64,000 bases of DNA, taken from the NCBI GenBank assembly GCA_038501195.1, contig JBBPUQ010000001.1, positions 3,720,001-3,784,000 on the forward strand. The letters are read 5' to 3'. This document shows, in pieces, positions 33,376 to 46,240 of this stretch (its first letter is position 1; every line of letters begins with the position of its first letter). The notes under the pieces are model-generated. The model was not told the origin of the DNA. It ran no database searches and worked only from the letters and a program-made list of their open reading frames with translations. Position numbers and translations under genes: made by a program. This DNA is from Nemania diffusa. Taxonomy: Eukaryota > Ascomycota > Sordariomycetes > Xylariales > Xylariaceae.

Positions 33376-36300
33376 ATGGCTTCTCCTTCTCCCCCTGAGC
33401 GTAGTCAAGCTCAGCCTATACCGGCATCAGCGAACAGCGACCATGGCCATGACCACGACCTCTTACATTCCCTCAACAAGCTCTCTCTATCTACCTCTCC
33501 CCAACCTAAATCTAACCCCCCGTTCAGTCCAGCGAGCGAATGGCGACGGTCTCCCGTCTCTCCTAACACACGAGCACCTCCTCGCGGACCTTTGACGAAA
33601 GCGAACTTAAATGGGATGGCCACCGACGGCCAATTTGCATCGCCAGGTCTTATGCGTAAGACCTCGATGAACTCTCTCCGCTCGATGAATAGTGGCACGC
33701 CGAATCGCACAACCTCGCGCCGAGGAAGCTCTACCCCTTTCCTCTCTCCAACCACGGGAAGATCTCCAACTGGCCTACTCCCAATTCGTGGGGAAGCAGT
33801 GGAGGAAAGGCCCAGACGCACGGCTGCTTCGGTGGCAAGTTTGTATTTTACTAAAGAGCTAGAGCTTTTGCACAATGCCGCCTCTGATCAGTCTGCTGAG
33901 ACGATTGTCATTCTGCACGATGACTGCTACGGACACCGATACTCGAGGCCGCGAGCTTCCAAGAACTTGCTGAGCACCATCGTTGAGCGACCCGAGAGAA
34001 TCCAGGCAAGCGTCCTTGGTGTGTCAATGGCATACGTACGATTGGGCGAGAGACATTGTGAAGGAAAGCATGCCATCCACCCGAGCCTCGACCCCAAGAC
34101 GCTCCCTAATATCCCCTTTCGCATTCACAAGACCACGCGTAAAGTCGCTATTTCATCTACCACAGTTACGAACGTACACGGCACCAAATGGATGGAGGAG
34201 TTGAGGATCATGTGCGACTCGGCCGAGGCAAAACTTGCTCTTAATGGGAACGAGCTCCGAAGACCTGAGATGAATCGTGGGCCCGACGCAGAACCTCCGC
34301 AACACCTTCACCAGGGAGACCTTTACTTGTGTTCGGAGTCCTTAAATGCCTTCGAGGGAGCGCTAGGCGCCGTCTGCGAAGCCGTCGACGCAGTCTTTTC
34401 TACCTCCTCTCAGCAACGTGCCTTCGTTGCTGTACGACCCCCGGGGCACCACTGCTCTGCCTCATTTCCGTCTGGCTTCTGTTGGGTGAACAACGTCCAC
34501 GTTGGAATTATGCATGGCATTTTGAATCACGGGCTTACCCATGCGGCCATTATCGACTTTGATTTGCATCACGGGGACGGTTCGCAGGCCATCGCCTGGC
34601 AGCACAACAAGCGCGGATTAGCTAAAAATGCTGCTAATTGGAAAAAGACCTCGATTGGGTATTTCAGCGTCCACGATATCAACTCGTACCCTTGCGAATA
34701 TGGTGACGAAGAAAAAGTTAAGAACGCCAGCCTGTGTATTGACAATGCTCATAGACAGAACATATGGAATGTGCATCTACAGGAGTGGAAATCGGATGTG
34801 GAATTCTGGAAGCTGTACCATTCCAAGTATTCCATCCTACTCGAGAAGACTCGTAACTATCTCCGATTGCAGACGGAACGGTTTCAGGCTGCTGGCCAGG
34901 TACCAAAGGCCGCCATCTTCTTGTCTGCTGGATTTGACGCGAGCGAATGGGAGGGCGCCGGGATGCAGCGGCATAAAGTGAACGTGCCGACTGGATTTTA
35001 TGCTCGGCTTACAAGAGACGTAGTTCGGATTGCATCCGAAGAAGGCCTGGGTGTTAGTGGGCGTGTCATTAGCGTTCTAGAAGGTGGTTACAGTGATAGA
35101 GCTTTATATTCCGGTGTGCTTAGTCACTTGAGTGGTTTGGCTGGGGTCGAGCCCATGACACCCAAGGAGGAGGGAGCATATGACATCAAGCACGAGTTCG
35201 GCTATAGAGCTGGGCCATTCAGCAGGCGGGGCACTCTAAACGAGAGCGATATTAGGTCGTTGAAAGCTTTCGAATTCCCATATGATCCAAACTGGTGGTC
35301 TATCACCGAGCTGGATCGCTTTGAGGCTGACAAAATTGCTCCCCCGCCAGAACCTCAAAAGCCGCGCACTGTCACTCCAGGAAATTATTCTTCACCAACG
35401 CAGTCGTCAAATGCAAAAATGACTGAAGTGGCTAAGATACGCCGTAGTTTTTCGAATCTTCCAGCCTCTCAGATGATTATGCCCAGGTCGCCAACTCCTC
35501 CCCCACCCGATATTTATTGGACTACAGCGGCTCACGAGTTGAGCAAATTACTTGTTCCGAGCAATCGTCAAGTTGATAGCTGCACTCATTCAGAACTTAA
35601 TGCCGAGGCTGCAAAGGCTAGGAAGGATCGTCAGTCCCTTCAACCCGCTGGAAATGCTACAAGTGATATTCCTACCGCTCCCACGAGAATGTCTCTTCGT
35701 GAGAGGAAACCAGTCAGCTACCACGAGGATGAGGATTATAAATCACGACGCCGAACCGTTGCTGGGCCGGCAGTCGTCGCTGTACCGAAGGTATGTCTAG
35801 AATCTCTCAAGGTTGATATCCGTATACTTACACATAATTGCAGGCTTCAGCTCGCGGTGCTCCATCACAAACTGAAACAAAACAAGCCCGACAGGTGAGC
35901 AGGAGACTTAGTACGGCTTCTTCTCTCAGCACCGTTGCAGATGTTCAAGTGACCACTAGTGCTACCGGTCGACCGGGCAGCTCCCTAGGTGCGCGGCCCA
36001 ACTCCTCTATGAGCGTCCGCACCCAGTCCTCTGGGACTGGGAATGCTAGGAAAAATCGCCCGGCAGTGCCACCCAGGATAGACAGTGGTAGAGCACCACG
36101 TGTACCTCGTAAAACAAAGCCAGTTGCCGCGAAACTCGAAAAGGGATCCTCTACCATAAACACTCCGCCCTTACCTAACGCCGCTGGCGGGAATGGTTCA
36201 CTGCCTTCCAAAGGCCGAACTACTATGCCGATAGCTGGAACTTCGTCTACGGAACCTACAATTTCAAAGGATCTTGACCAAATTACCAGTGGAATGAAGA

Positions 36301-37019
36301 GGATTAAAATCAATGTTTTGACAAAGGAGCAGAAAGCAGCGAGACTGAAGTCTAAAACAGAAACGACTGCAGCCGACAATGAGCTCCCCCCGACGGAAGG
36401 AAGCTCTTCAGATAACAACCCACTACCTCCCCAGCCAACCATTACAGACGCCCAGCCTAAACCTACATCCCCTAACATGGAGAGCATTCAAGATCTTGCT
36501 TCACCGGTCGAAGTCAAGAGCCCCTCTCACCACAACCACACCACGCCAACAAAATCTATAATCGAGGCAACGGTTCCAATGACGCCTACTATAATAAGCC
36601 CTACTGAGCCGAGTCCATCCTCGACGCCCTTTACATCTAGTCCTCTAGTTCAGCCGCCACATGAACCCACCCAAGACATGGATCTCTTTATTCCGTATCA
36701 ACCTAATGGTCCGCCCCCAACTACACTTCCTATTCAGAGGCCAGTTCAAATTCTAGAGCCGAATGCTGGCACTCCAGCTAGTCCGAACCCCATGCAGCAT
36801 CCTAGGGTACAGTCTTACTCAGTGCCTGTAAGTCCCCTACGCAGAGGGGGTCATGGCTTCACTGCGACATCTAGCATTCCTTTCTCCCCCGTTGCAGTCC
36901 CAAGCAACCGACCCATATCGAAGGAATTTATTCCTACATTACCCCAACCTACTACCAAACGCGAAGATCTTGATTCCAGTAAATGGGAGGTACCTGAGGC
37001 AACGAACCCTCCATCATAA
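33376..37019 (+). CDS. HOS3: Hos3-type histone deacetylase
   Basis: Zinc-dependent class II-like lysine deacetylase. Exons 33376-35790 and 35844-37019 (GTATGT donor, TTGCAG acceptor), 1196 aa. Domains: a Ser/Pro-rich N-terminus of about 160 residues; the arginase/deacetylase fold at about 175-590 with VILHDDCYGH, RPPGHHC (from R354) whose histidines take part in catalysis, SGFCWVNNVHVGI, and the zinc-binding DFDLHHGDGS (D394-H398 region). SAGFDASEWE and VLEGGYSDRALYSGV follow as the last conserved blocks. The last 600 residues are disordered, rich in Ser/Pro/Thr, with SLRERKPVSYHEDEDYKSRRR as a possible nuclear signal. Start chosen at the first in-frame ATG (MASPSPPERSQAQ); upstream codons in frame lack ATG. 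Budding-yeast Hos3 acts at the bud neck/spindle pole and on histones; which applies here is unknown. Convergent with Arb1. Confidence 0.92.
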
Positions 37020-38087
37020 TCTCACTTATTTTCCCTTGTCCGCTTGCCCTCTCTCTCCCGGCAACCCAATTGTATATCCTCCAAGCCCAATGCATGTGAA
37101 AGAAAGATGTTTTTATCTTATTAACGGCTAGAAATATGTGGCCCCGAGTAGTATAGAGAAAGAGACACATGGCGTTTGTGGGATTCATGTTTTGTTAGCT
37201 TTCAATAAGCTAGATGCTTGTCGCGGGCCTCTGATTACTTTGTTGCATACGATACCCCTTTCTTTGCTCCACCATACCAGTCACTTCCTAAACTCTTGTA
37301 TGTTTGCTAGCTGTTAGATGACCGAGGTTTCGTCAAAAACATATGTTAGTTGAGTCTAACACAAGGGGACTTGGACTCGTCTAGCCCCTAACGCGTATCC
37401 ATCCGTAGGCGTAGGCTATAATATCCTAGGATTACGACCACAGAAGCCATGTTCCTCCAGTTCCTTTGAATATGTTTTAACCTTGTGTAGTTGCTATTTC
37501 AGCGTATGGTATATTAACGAGCATTATGAGGACCCAATCGACTCCCTACGTTCGAGGCTATCGCGAAGCGGCACTTACCCGGCTTTATCATAATACGAAT
37601 TCCAGCGTCGATGCTCATTTCTATTTTTGCTGTTTCTGCTATCAGATTCTTGCCATTTACGTTCCTAAATATGTACCGCAGTCACCATAGGCTAGCGCGG
37701 GGTTGATACCTTACGAGTGAACCATTATCACCGCGCGACTTGCTAGAAAGAAATTAAGACGGATTGAATTATCACAACAGTTGAGTGAGTAATTGGCTGT
37801 ATGCGTCTGTAAATCAACGATTATCAACCTCACGGCTAGTGTCTATGGAGGTGTGAGAAAGGTTTACCTTCACTAAAAGGGTTGAACCATCACGCCGTTT
37901 TATCTGCAACCTGAGTCCATACTGCTCTAAATTAATAGAGAACACTTAACGATACCTTATCTCATTGTCATTTTATACTCAAGCAATTTCTACCATCGAT
38001 ATGGAGAATTCTGCCGCGCGCCAGAGCTCATGAGATATGTCCGCCAGAGATCTAACAATCGAGCCTAATTAAGTAGTTTGACTCAAT
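37020..38087. other. Convergent intergenic region HOS3/Arb1
   Basis: Shared 3' side of two convergent genes, about 1.07 kb. Only short frames with no recognisable product. No repeat structure seen. Confidence 0.45.
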
Positions 38088-39897
38088 CTAGTAATCTAGT
38101 TCCTCCATCTCTGCTTTCCAATACCTATCCTCGGCATCTAGATCGTGGATCGAAGGTGGTGGCCGCTCATTGGGGACAGGGTCTTTCCAGTTGGTCATAA
38201 GGTACTGAGGTAAGAAGGTATCGAAAGAGACGCGCACGTCGTAAACTTCCCTAATGAAACAAAGACCTATATTAAGTTTGCACACCATCATATGAATCTT
38301 CATTCCAGCTTCCAGTTTTGCTAGAAGCTCGTCTTCAAGCACGAATTCTTCTTCCTGAGCATCGCTGAAGTCAACCTCTTCCGGGCGCGGTATATTACCC
38401 CACCCATGTGCAATGATAGCTGGTGCAACACGGATGAGACCAGCGGGCTTCAGTTTGCCATTCATATTCATTGTTGCTAGCTGCTCATTCACTATGCTTT
38501 TATTTCTGTGGGGTGGTCGCTCGATTTCGAGAACTTGATATGTCCCTTCCACTGTGGAGATGACCTTGATTGTAGTTGGATCCTCAGCCTTAACAATTTG
38601 CTCTTTGAATTTCTTTGATCTCTCGCTCAATGGCCACAAAAGGGCGGTAAGACGAAATTGAACGAGGGCCTCGTAGTTGTTTTGGTCGTCAAGATGTTGG
38701 ACTCGCCCGTCGCAGAATAAAGAGCGGGCAAGACAGTTAAAATTACCAGGAAGTTCCGAGATAAGTTCATGCATGTGACGGAGTTCAGTCGGGGCGATAT
38801 CGCAGACATTTCGAGCTGCCACAACGTTGCTAGTATATTCAGGGCAGACATCATGCATGAGAATGTAGTTCAAGAAGTTCTTGATGAGATCTGCAGCTAG
38901 TTTGATAGCATCTTCATCATAACTATACAAGTCGGCCATAGTTCGGGAGCTGGGCACTCGATAGATTAATCTCATGTGAATAATGGGGAAGAAAAGAAGA
39001 CTAGATACTTGACTTACAGAAAACCTTTAACAACGGCTTCGAAATCAACCACCCAATCCTCGGGATTACTACGATCGTAGAAACGACTGCCATCACCGCC
39101 GACAAAGTCGACAGCGGTCATGATCCGGACCTGTTCAGTATCTGCTTCAGCCATGGCATCTCTGTCATTAGCCATGCCAATAAACTGGCGCTGTGAGCTA
39201 TCTATGCCACCCAAGAAGAGGTACTTGTTGAATATGGCCGCTCGTTGAGAGTTCAAACGCCGACGAGCCCGAAATCGCTGTATACATTCCTCGATACGTC
39301 TTCAAAAAGTTAGATGGGATTTTACCATTCCGTTTTGGGCAACTCACTCAGAGAATGGTCGCGCACTATGTATTGATCAGTCAAAATTCCGTGGCTATAA
39401 AAGGCGGTATTTTACTTACGGATCATAAAGCATTTTCTTCTCCACCGCTTCCGCGGGCGTCATAGGAGTATCAGCATAGTACTCTAGCATATGCATTAGG
39501 CACTAAGCTTATATATATTGTCAGGGACAAACTCACCCTCGAAGCCGGTGATGCCCCTACGACTTTTCGGAGTCTTCTTTTTCTTCTTCTTCTTCTTCCC
39601 TTCAACTTGGGTATCTGTACCTTCTGCCACACCCACAGCAGAATCCTCGATGCCAAGGCCTTCCAGGGCTGGCGCATCCTTACTGACCAGCTCGTTGGCT
39701 TCACTTACGGATTGGGAGGCCGGGCTCGCCCTATTGGCGGCACTCTCGACCCCGCAAGTTATATGCGGGCTGGTATCGTCGTCGTCGTCATGAGCTGTAG
39801 AAGTAGTATCCGTTTTTAGGGGCTGTGCGAGATTCATTCTAGTCGCTATTGGCCCCTCGCTGAGCTTGTTAGGCGAGTCTGCAGGTAGCTCCGCCAT
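38088..39897 (-). CDS. arb1: Argonaute siRNA chaperone complex subunit Arb1
   Basis: Member of the Arb1 family; in fission yeast Arb1 sits with Arb2 and Ago1 in the ARC complex that holds duplex siRNA for RNA-directed heterochromatin formation. Exons 39897-39537, 39483-39420, 39365-39348, 39299-39018, 38970-38088, 535 aa; every junction keeps frame. Motifs in order: acidic/Ser N-terminus with a long Lys run (KKKKKKKK), RRGITGFEEYYADTPMTPAE (family signature), ARPFSERIEECIQRFRARRR, NKYLFLGGIDSS, DWVVDFEAVVKGFL, then NFLNYILMHDVCPEY and the conserved C-terminal half. The third exon is an 18-nt micro-exon (ARPFS). The last acceptor (CATGAG at 38971) was chosen because the other nearby AG breaks frame. 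Presence suggests an active small-RNA pathway, but Argonaute itself is not in this window. Confidence 0.9.
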
Positions 39898-42377
39898 CTT
39901 GTAGTCTAGCCTGTTGCCACCTCAGACTTGAATAGTACCTCAGTAGTTGTCGTCATGTGTAACCCGGCCGAAGAACAGAGCGCCAGCTACAAAGTGCTAT
40001 AGCGCGTAGCGGAGTTGCAAGAGGTCAGGTATACCTACGAGTCAGATGAGACTAGGTCGTGATAATGTTGGACTAGTGGTGGTGTTGGTGTTGGGGATAG
40101 AGAGTGGGTGGTGGGTATACGAGTACCAAAGATGATGCAATAACAACAAGGCGGAAGGCCAAGTATTGGTTGGGTTAGGCTAAGGTAATTTGAAAGGCTC
40201 ACGAGGCGAGGAGATGAAGAGAAGTCTATATTGGCGATAGATTAGACTACCTAGGTACCTACCCACCTAGGAGGTAGTTTGAAGGGAAAGTGCATCTTGA
40301 GGTACGTCGGCCGAGGCACATAAATTGGGCTAGGGTGGGAAGGTAGGTTCGAGGGTGTGTAAAGAGGCAAGAGGAAAGAGGCAGGAGGTAGGAAACAAAC
40401 TGCCTAGGTGGCTACAAACGTAAATATATTGTGTATCGGTTAGGTAACTTATATAGGTAATTACCTACTTGTAACTACTACATATGTACGTAACTGATAC
40501 GCCTGTTTTGGAAGCACCTATCTAAATGTAGGTTGAAGAAATCTGCACCTGAGGTCAGTTAGCAATTGTAAGCCAGGTTGGGCAATACATGTATGCCGCT
40601 GCCTTCTCAGAAGGAGCGTGAGGTAAGGCGGCATCGCCGGCAGTGCTTTGCAGCCATTGCATATAAGTATCACCCCTCCTAATACCTAGGTAGTGACTAC
40701 CTACGCGTAGGCGAGCCTTTAGGTTTTACCTATCATAATACTCGAGTTGGTATGAATGGGACCTCGCCGTCTTACAATACCTTGTAGCTGGATGTTACCT
40801 TGCATCTATATATGTAGATAGGTACTTATGTAACATAGCTGGTACTTAGATACCCAGGTACTTTGCGCTCGTGTAGGTGGTCTATATGTACATATGCAGG
40901 TGTTTGCTCAATAGGTACATATGTACTATCTGGTGTGTTTTGTTATTACGACAGGTTTTCTAAACATTATAACAAATTTGATGTAGTACAGGGAAACAAA
41001 CATCAACATGCACATGCTGGTGGGAACACAGATATTTGCTTAGCTATCAGCTACGCACGCAGTATTTGGGGTAGAGACGTTTTCTCCAATTATCGACCAT
41101 GTCAGATGAGACGATTCCTAAATTACATCTTAGCTGGGTCGAAGGAGGTGAGATGCGTCAGTTCCGAAGAGAGTTGCGGTGAATCCACGCTATGGGCGGT
41201 ACTATACGAAATAACATGTGCTATTGACGATAATACCGTCTCCATCGTGATGGCTGTGAGGTCAGCCATCGTCCATCCCTGCGAGCGATATACATATACG
41301 TGCTCGCGCAGGTCCGTACGCTTGAAGATCGGAGAGCCATGCTATATAAGCTCTTAATGCCGTTGCGGTTTTGTTCCGCATGTCTGCATATGCGCATATG
41401 GAGAAGTGCCGAATGATGCTACGCATCGATGGTAAAAAGAAAGCGTCAAATTTGTCAAAGTTGGCATGAAGAACAAGCCTACAGTAGGGAGGTGCAAAAA
41501 TTGGGTGGCGCATGCGCTAGAGTGGCCTCTTCGGCACAGCATCAGCCCCCTCAGATTCCTTCAAGGCAGAACGGTAAGATTCCGTAAGAAGCTAGGTAAT
41601 TGGAAGTATATAAGGGTTTGTATAGGCTATGTGGCTGAGCTCGCATCTTGATATTTCGCCACATGGTTCACAACACCTAGATACCCTGGCTACGTACCTA
41701 GGTAGCTGAAGATGCCTCTTTCTATTGGCTAACAGGTGCTGTAGACCCTAGCCCCATGGACTCACATAGTACATGTTTTCTCCCCAAGTACGGACGTTAT
41801 TCTTAAGTATATGTGTCGTACTTTGTATAGTGCTACCCGCTGCGGTCCAAGGCTCAGGTGGCAGATGGGTACTAAACCACTTGCGTACATAAGGCAATGC
41901 CCCTGACACTCACCATCTGTGGTACGCTAACTGTACCGCCAGTTAGCTCACTTCTGAGTGGATTCAGCTGGCATGCAGGGCCGGGTCATTCCTACGGCCT
42001 ACCCCATTTCCCTGGGACAGAGACGAAACCCGTGCAACATCGACATGGACTTGTGCACAATGGGAGTATTAATGCCGTGTCAACCGCCTGCCCTTCCGTC
42101 AACATCACCTCACGCTTCACAAGGCCCTCGGTTGTCTCTTCTCCAACATCATCTACCCTTTCCCTTGACCATATGACGAGCTCTTTTCCGGTACTATTTC
42201 AGTCATCAGGTTAGGCTCTGTTCCGTCACCCGAGTTCTGGACATACCACAGCCCACCTTCCACATTCGCTCATCCTATGATACTGATTTGCGATAGTCTA
42301 CCCATCTTTTAACACGCCTCTACCCCACGGCGTAGCCCCTACAACATTTCTTTTTGACTGTCTTCGTTTTGAACGCT
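39898..42377. other. Divergent intergenic region Arb1/ARG82, TACCTA-rich
   Basis: About 2.5 kb with TACCTA/TAGGTA palindromes at 40245-40280, 40430-40500, 40680-40710 and 41690-41708. A 164-codon plus frame at 40863-41357 has no recognisable domain and repeat-like flanks. Plus frames at 41897-42214 are composition-driven. Confidence 0.45.
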
Positions 42378-43840
42378 ATGACCTCCTACCTGAAGAGATC
42401 TCTCTCGTCGCCAAGAGCCATGTCGGCCACGCCACCGGAGCTACGCGAGTTAAAACGGGTCAAGACCGCTCCCGTTAAACCTAAACATGTCCCAAAGCAC
42501 CAGGATTTAGTTGACTACAAACATGCTGTTGCAGGGCAGTCAGTTGTTTCTCTCCCGGAATAGCGCATTTTACTGTACTGACTTTCGTGCGTAGCGATGG
42601 GACAATGTGTGACGCCGGCGGCGAGCTATTCGTCAAGCCCTGCACTCACGCCGAGGTGGAATTCTACGAATCTGCTAAATTCCACCCCGAATTTGCCGAA
42701 CTAATGCCCGTATTTTGCGGCAGCCTTGCCCTACTCAACACTACCACTGCGGCTTCAATACATCAACAGCTTCCCAACTTGATCGACCAAGCCGAGATTC
42801 CCAAGGGCCTGAAGGATGAGCTGAAGTCTCACCTAGATCCGAGCATAAGCCCAGCCGCCGAGGAAGTTACGGCAAAGGAGCCATGGACAGCCGATGCACC
42901 GAGCAAAGAAGAGGTCATGGAAGAAAATAAGAAGCAAGAGCCTAGAACAGGGCCAATCAAGACAGACCGCGCCATCGCCCTGTTGAATGCCTCCTATGGC
43001 TTCAAGAAGCCTAATATCATGGATACCAAGATGGGCCAGCAGCTATGGTCGAAGAATGCGTCGCAGGAGAAAAGAGAGCGTTTTGACAAGATTACAGAGA
43101 GTACAACTCATAAGAACTTTGGCTTTCGCGTCGCCGGCATGCAAGTGTATAAAGGCTCCCATCCCACATATACAACACCTAATGGAAAGTTGGAGCCTTC
43201 TGTGAACGTAAGCGGGCCAAATGAGGAAGGTTTCATGATGTATAACAAGTTCTGGGGCCGTGACGATGTGAACGACTCCAATCTAGTGGAATCACTGAAA
43301 CAATTCATTTTTAACGAAGCTGCCGGTATCGATGAGGACCTGGGGAAACTAGTTGCAGGATGTTTCGCTAAAGACCTTCGAAGGGTCGAAGAGGTCCTAC
43401 AGAAAGAAGAGAGTCGCATGTACTCTTCTAGTTTACTCTTTGTTTTCGAGGGGGATGGGCTTGCCCTAAGAGCGGCTATCGAGGAGGCAAAAGCGAAGAA
43501 GGCGGAAACTGAACGCGTCAAAACTGAGCTCATTACGTCAGTGTACAAGAGAAGCGCAGCACGAGCCGTTAGCACTAACCTTAGGGTGGATAGTGGCATC
43601 GGGATGGACGACGAGGAGCTCAAGTCGATTACAGAATCTATTACGTTTGATCACGGAGCCGAGGAAGGGAGTGAAGACGATGATGAGGACTATGACGAGA
43701 TGTCAAGTTTCCCTCAGATATATGACTTGAAGATAATCGATTTCGCTCATGCCGAGTGGACACCTGGCTTAGGACCGGATGAGGCAGTACTGCTCGGTGT
43801 CCGAAGTCTAGCCGACATTTTCGAGAAATTATCAGACTAA
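42378..43840 (+). CDS. ARG82: Inositol polyphosphate multikinase (Arg82/Ipk2 type)
   Basis: Phosphorylates inositol trisphosphate and tetrakisphosphate in the pathway to InsP5/InsP6; in yeast it also takes part in transcription control. Exons 42378-42538 and 42595-43840, 468 aa. The splice joins KHAVAG to HDGTMCDAGGELFVKPC through a CA/C His codon; AGHDG is conserved in the family and would be lost without it. Kinase motifs: PNIMDTKMG at 193-201 (the PxxxDxKxG inositol-binding signature), SSSLLFVFEGD, and IDFAHAEW at about 435, the metal-binding IDF motif. A charged 40-residue insert (KEPW...NKKQEPR) sits between the N-lobe and the signature. An acidic run near EEGSEDDDEDYDE precedes the last motif, as is common in fungal members. 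A downstream ATG (MSATPPEL) is an alternative start. Confidence 0.92.
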
Positions 43841-44246
43841 AAGTTATGCAGTTAGACTGTTGGACACGTTGGTAAAGGACTATCTAGAAAGACTACAGCG
43901 AGGTAGGACCGAACAAAAGTATGAGGCTCTAAGGCCAAGGCACAAAATATCATATGTCCAGGAGAGGCATAGGCGAGCAGGCGTTTCGTTTCAGTGGCCG
44001 TCTGGTCTTGGCTATATAGATACCCGATTTGTTGCGTACTCCAACGTATCACAGAGATAGAGACTTTTAGAAGGAGAATCGCTTCTCATAGAGAGCTATC
44101 CAGCTTACTACGATATTCATAGACAATGACGAAGTCTGTGTTCGTACTTGGAATTCTCAGCTGGCTTTAATTTCTGCATTGTCACGAACAATACGCAAAT
44201 ATAGAGAAAGTAATGCTTCATACATCCTACTCTCCCTTTGACTACC
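43841..44246. other. 3' region of ARG82
   Basis: About 400 bases between the ARG82 stop and the MITE at 44247. Frames are short and unremarkable. Confidence 0.4.
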
Positions 44247-44419
44247 CACTCAGCACCGCTACATAAATAGTGGAATAGCGGGGCATTCTGCATATGCAAG
44301 ATATACCAATAAAACAATTACCCGAGCTAAATACTGTGATTTCATTGGACAGATATCTTGCAGTATTTAGTTATGCGAGAATCCCCCCTGTTCCACTATT
44401 CATGTAGCGGTGCTAAGTG
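44247..44419. mobile_element. MITE with about 45-bp imperfect terminal inverted repeats
   Basis: The left arm (44247-44294) begins CACTCAGCACCGCTACAT. The right arm (44372-44419), reverse-complemented, begins CACTTAGCACCGCTACAT. They stay paired for about 45 bases with a handful of mismatches through AATAGTGGAA and GGGG. Nested inside is a second perfect stem, CTAAATACTG (44327-44336) against CAGTATTTAG (44361-44370). Interior noncoding, total 173 bp. Ends starting with CA and a size under 200 bp fit a nonautonomous hAT-like element, but no clear 8-bp target duplication is visible, so the superfamily is open. It ends about 215 bp before the CLP1 start codon. Confidence 0.65.
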
Positions 44420-44634
44420 CTGTAGGTATCTTGTACGCCTACCTATACGTGGGGAACCTAGTTTAGTGTAGGCACTAAAATACTTAATAAGGCACATCAC
44501 TGCCCCCACTATTTAGTGCGAGAGCTGCAAGGCTACAAACGATTCCTCTAACCATCTTTCTATATACCTTGTAAGCTTGCAGCTCCATTCTCAACTTGTC
44601 AACCTTGCCCCAAAACTCCTGCAATGAATTAACG

Positions 44635-46240
44635 ATGTCAATTCCAGGCTTAGGGCAATTAGCCCCCATAGTAAGGTCTTGTTTACATTCTCTCCCCAAG
44701 GTTCATCCGGCTAATTATCATAGGCGCCCCCGATAACTACCACAGCTTCTACCACAGCAGTTCCCACGACAACAGAAACACTCGAACCATACTGGGAATA
44801 CCGCTTTGATGTACCGCATGGCTCGACGTTAGCCGTAAAGCTTGTCTCCGGCACGGCAGAGAAAGACGGCACAGAGCTCGCCCCTAATACACCCTACACC
44901 TTCACAGCTACCAAGTCCAAGATCAATACCTGGCATGGCTGCACGCTCGAGATCACAGCGCCCTCCTCGGGCACGTACGATGCCTATACATCCGAGCCCA
45001 CCTCTGACGAGACCCCCCTAGTCAGCTACCTTAACCTGCACTTTAAGCTCGAGTCGCTGCGCGCCACTGCCCAGAGAGGAACGCACATGGGGCCGCGTGT
45101 GCTGGTCGTGGGACCCCCGAACGCCGGCAAATCGAGCCTCACACGCACCCTCGCCTCCTGGGCTACGCGCATGGGCCGCCAGCCCCTCGTCGTGAACACC
45201 GATTCCCGGGAGGGCATGCTCACGCTACCCGGGACCCTCAGCGCTGCCGTCTTCGCGACTCTGATCGACGTCGCCACCGACTGGGGGAGTCTGCCGAGCA
45301 GCGGCGCCAGCGCGGTGCCCGTGAAGCTACCGCTGGCGTACTACTACGGGTTGCCGCAGTCGGACGACAACCCGAAGTTGTTCAAGCGCCTGCTCAGCCG
45401 GCTCGCTGTGGCCGCGACCTCGAGACTTGCGGAGGATGCCGACGTCAAGAGTGCCGGTATGCTGATCGATACCGGTGGCGTGCCTACCGGCGCCAGGGGA
45501 GCTACCTACTACGACTTCGTCGCGCATATCGTCTCCGAGTTTTCTGTTAACATCATCGTCGTGCTCGGGTCTGAACGCGTCGGCAGCGAGATGCAGAAGC
45601 GGTTTGCAGGACAGACCACCAGTGTCGGCGAGACGGTCACCGTCGTCGGTTTAGAAAAGTCTGGTGGCGTCGTAGAGCGTGATGAGGCCTTCATGCAATC
45701 TATCCGCGAATCGGCTATTAGGGAATACTTCTTCGGTACCGCCAGGATGACTCTCAGTCCGTTTACGCAACAGGTTGACTTTGCATCTGTGTCGGTGTGG
45801 AGAGTTAATGAGGGTAAGTGTGACTATGTTCACCGCTCCTACATTCGTATTGCCCACTCAGGCACCTGTTTCAGTTATATTGCCATCCTACTAAACGGCG
45901 GATATTTTGAATAACATCTAACATTCTTAAAGCACCATCTAGGACATCTGCAGATGGTGGCGGCATCACATACGACGAGGGGGATGCACACACAGATCTG
46001 CTTGAGAAAGCGGAGCCGTCACTGATGATGCAGAATTGTGTGTTGGCCGTAGCATGCGCGTCGGTGAATGATTCTCCAGATACCATCCTCGAGGCAAACA
46101 TTATGGGCTTCGTCTACGTGGCCGACATCGATGAGAAGCGGCGCCGGCTACGCATCTTAGCACCCGTCTCAGCCCGTCTCGGCGATAGACCCCTGCTCTG
46201 GGGCTCATGGCCAGAACACATGGTCAATCTACTCATATAG
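44635..46240 (+). CDS. CLP1: mRNA cleavage/polyadenylation factor Clp1
   Basis: Subunit of cleavage factor IA (with Pcf11) in pre-mRNA 3'-end formation; nuclear. Exons 44635-44670, 44724-45813, 45933-46240, 477 aa. The first exon is 36 nt (MSIPGLGQLAPI), in phase with APPITTTAS in exon 2; this restores the N-terminal Clp1 domain, including YWEYRFDVPHGSTLAVKLVSG and TKSKINTWHGCTLEI. The central RNA-kinase-like domain has the P-loop GPPNAGKSSLTR, and NTDSREG and LIDTGG follow. The last exon supplies the C-terminal domain (VYVADIDEKRRRLRILAP, LGDRPLLWGSWPE). The P-loop keeps its Lys and Ser; fungal Clp1 is generally thought to bind ATP without kinase activity. The MITE lies in its upstream region. 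Confidence 0.94.

Noticed and set aside
40863..41357. 164-codon plus-strand frame
   Set aside because: No domain or splice support; sits in repeat-rich divergent DNA between Arb1 and ARG82.
30380..46240. Metabolic or secondary-metabolite gene cluster
   Set aside because: Neighbouring genes are unrelated core functions; no synthase, P450 or tailoring enzyme is present.
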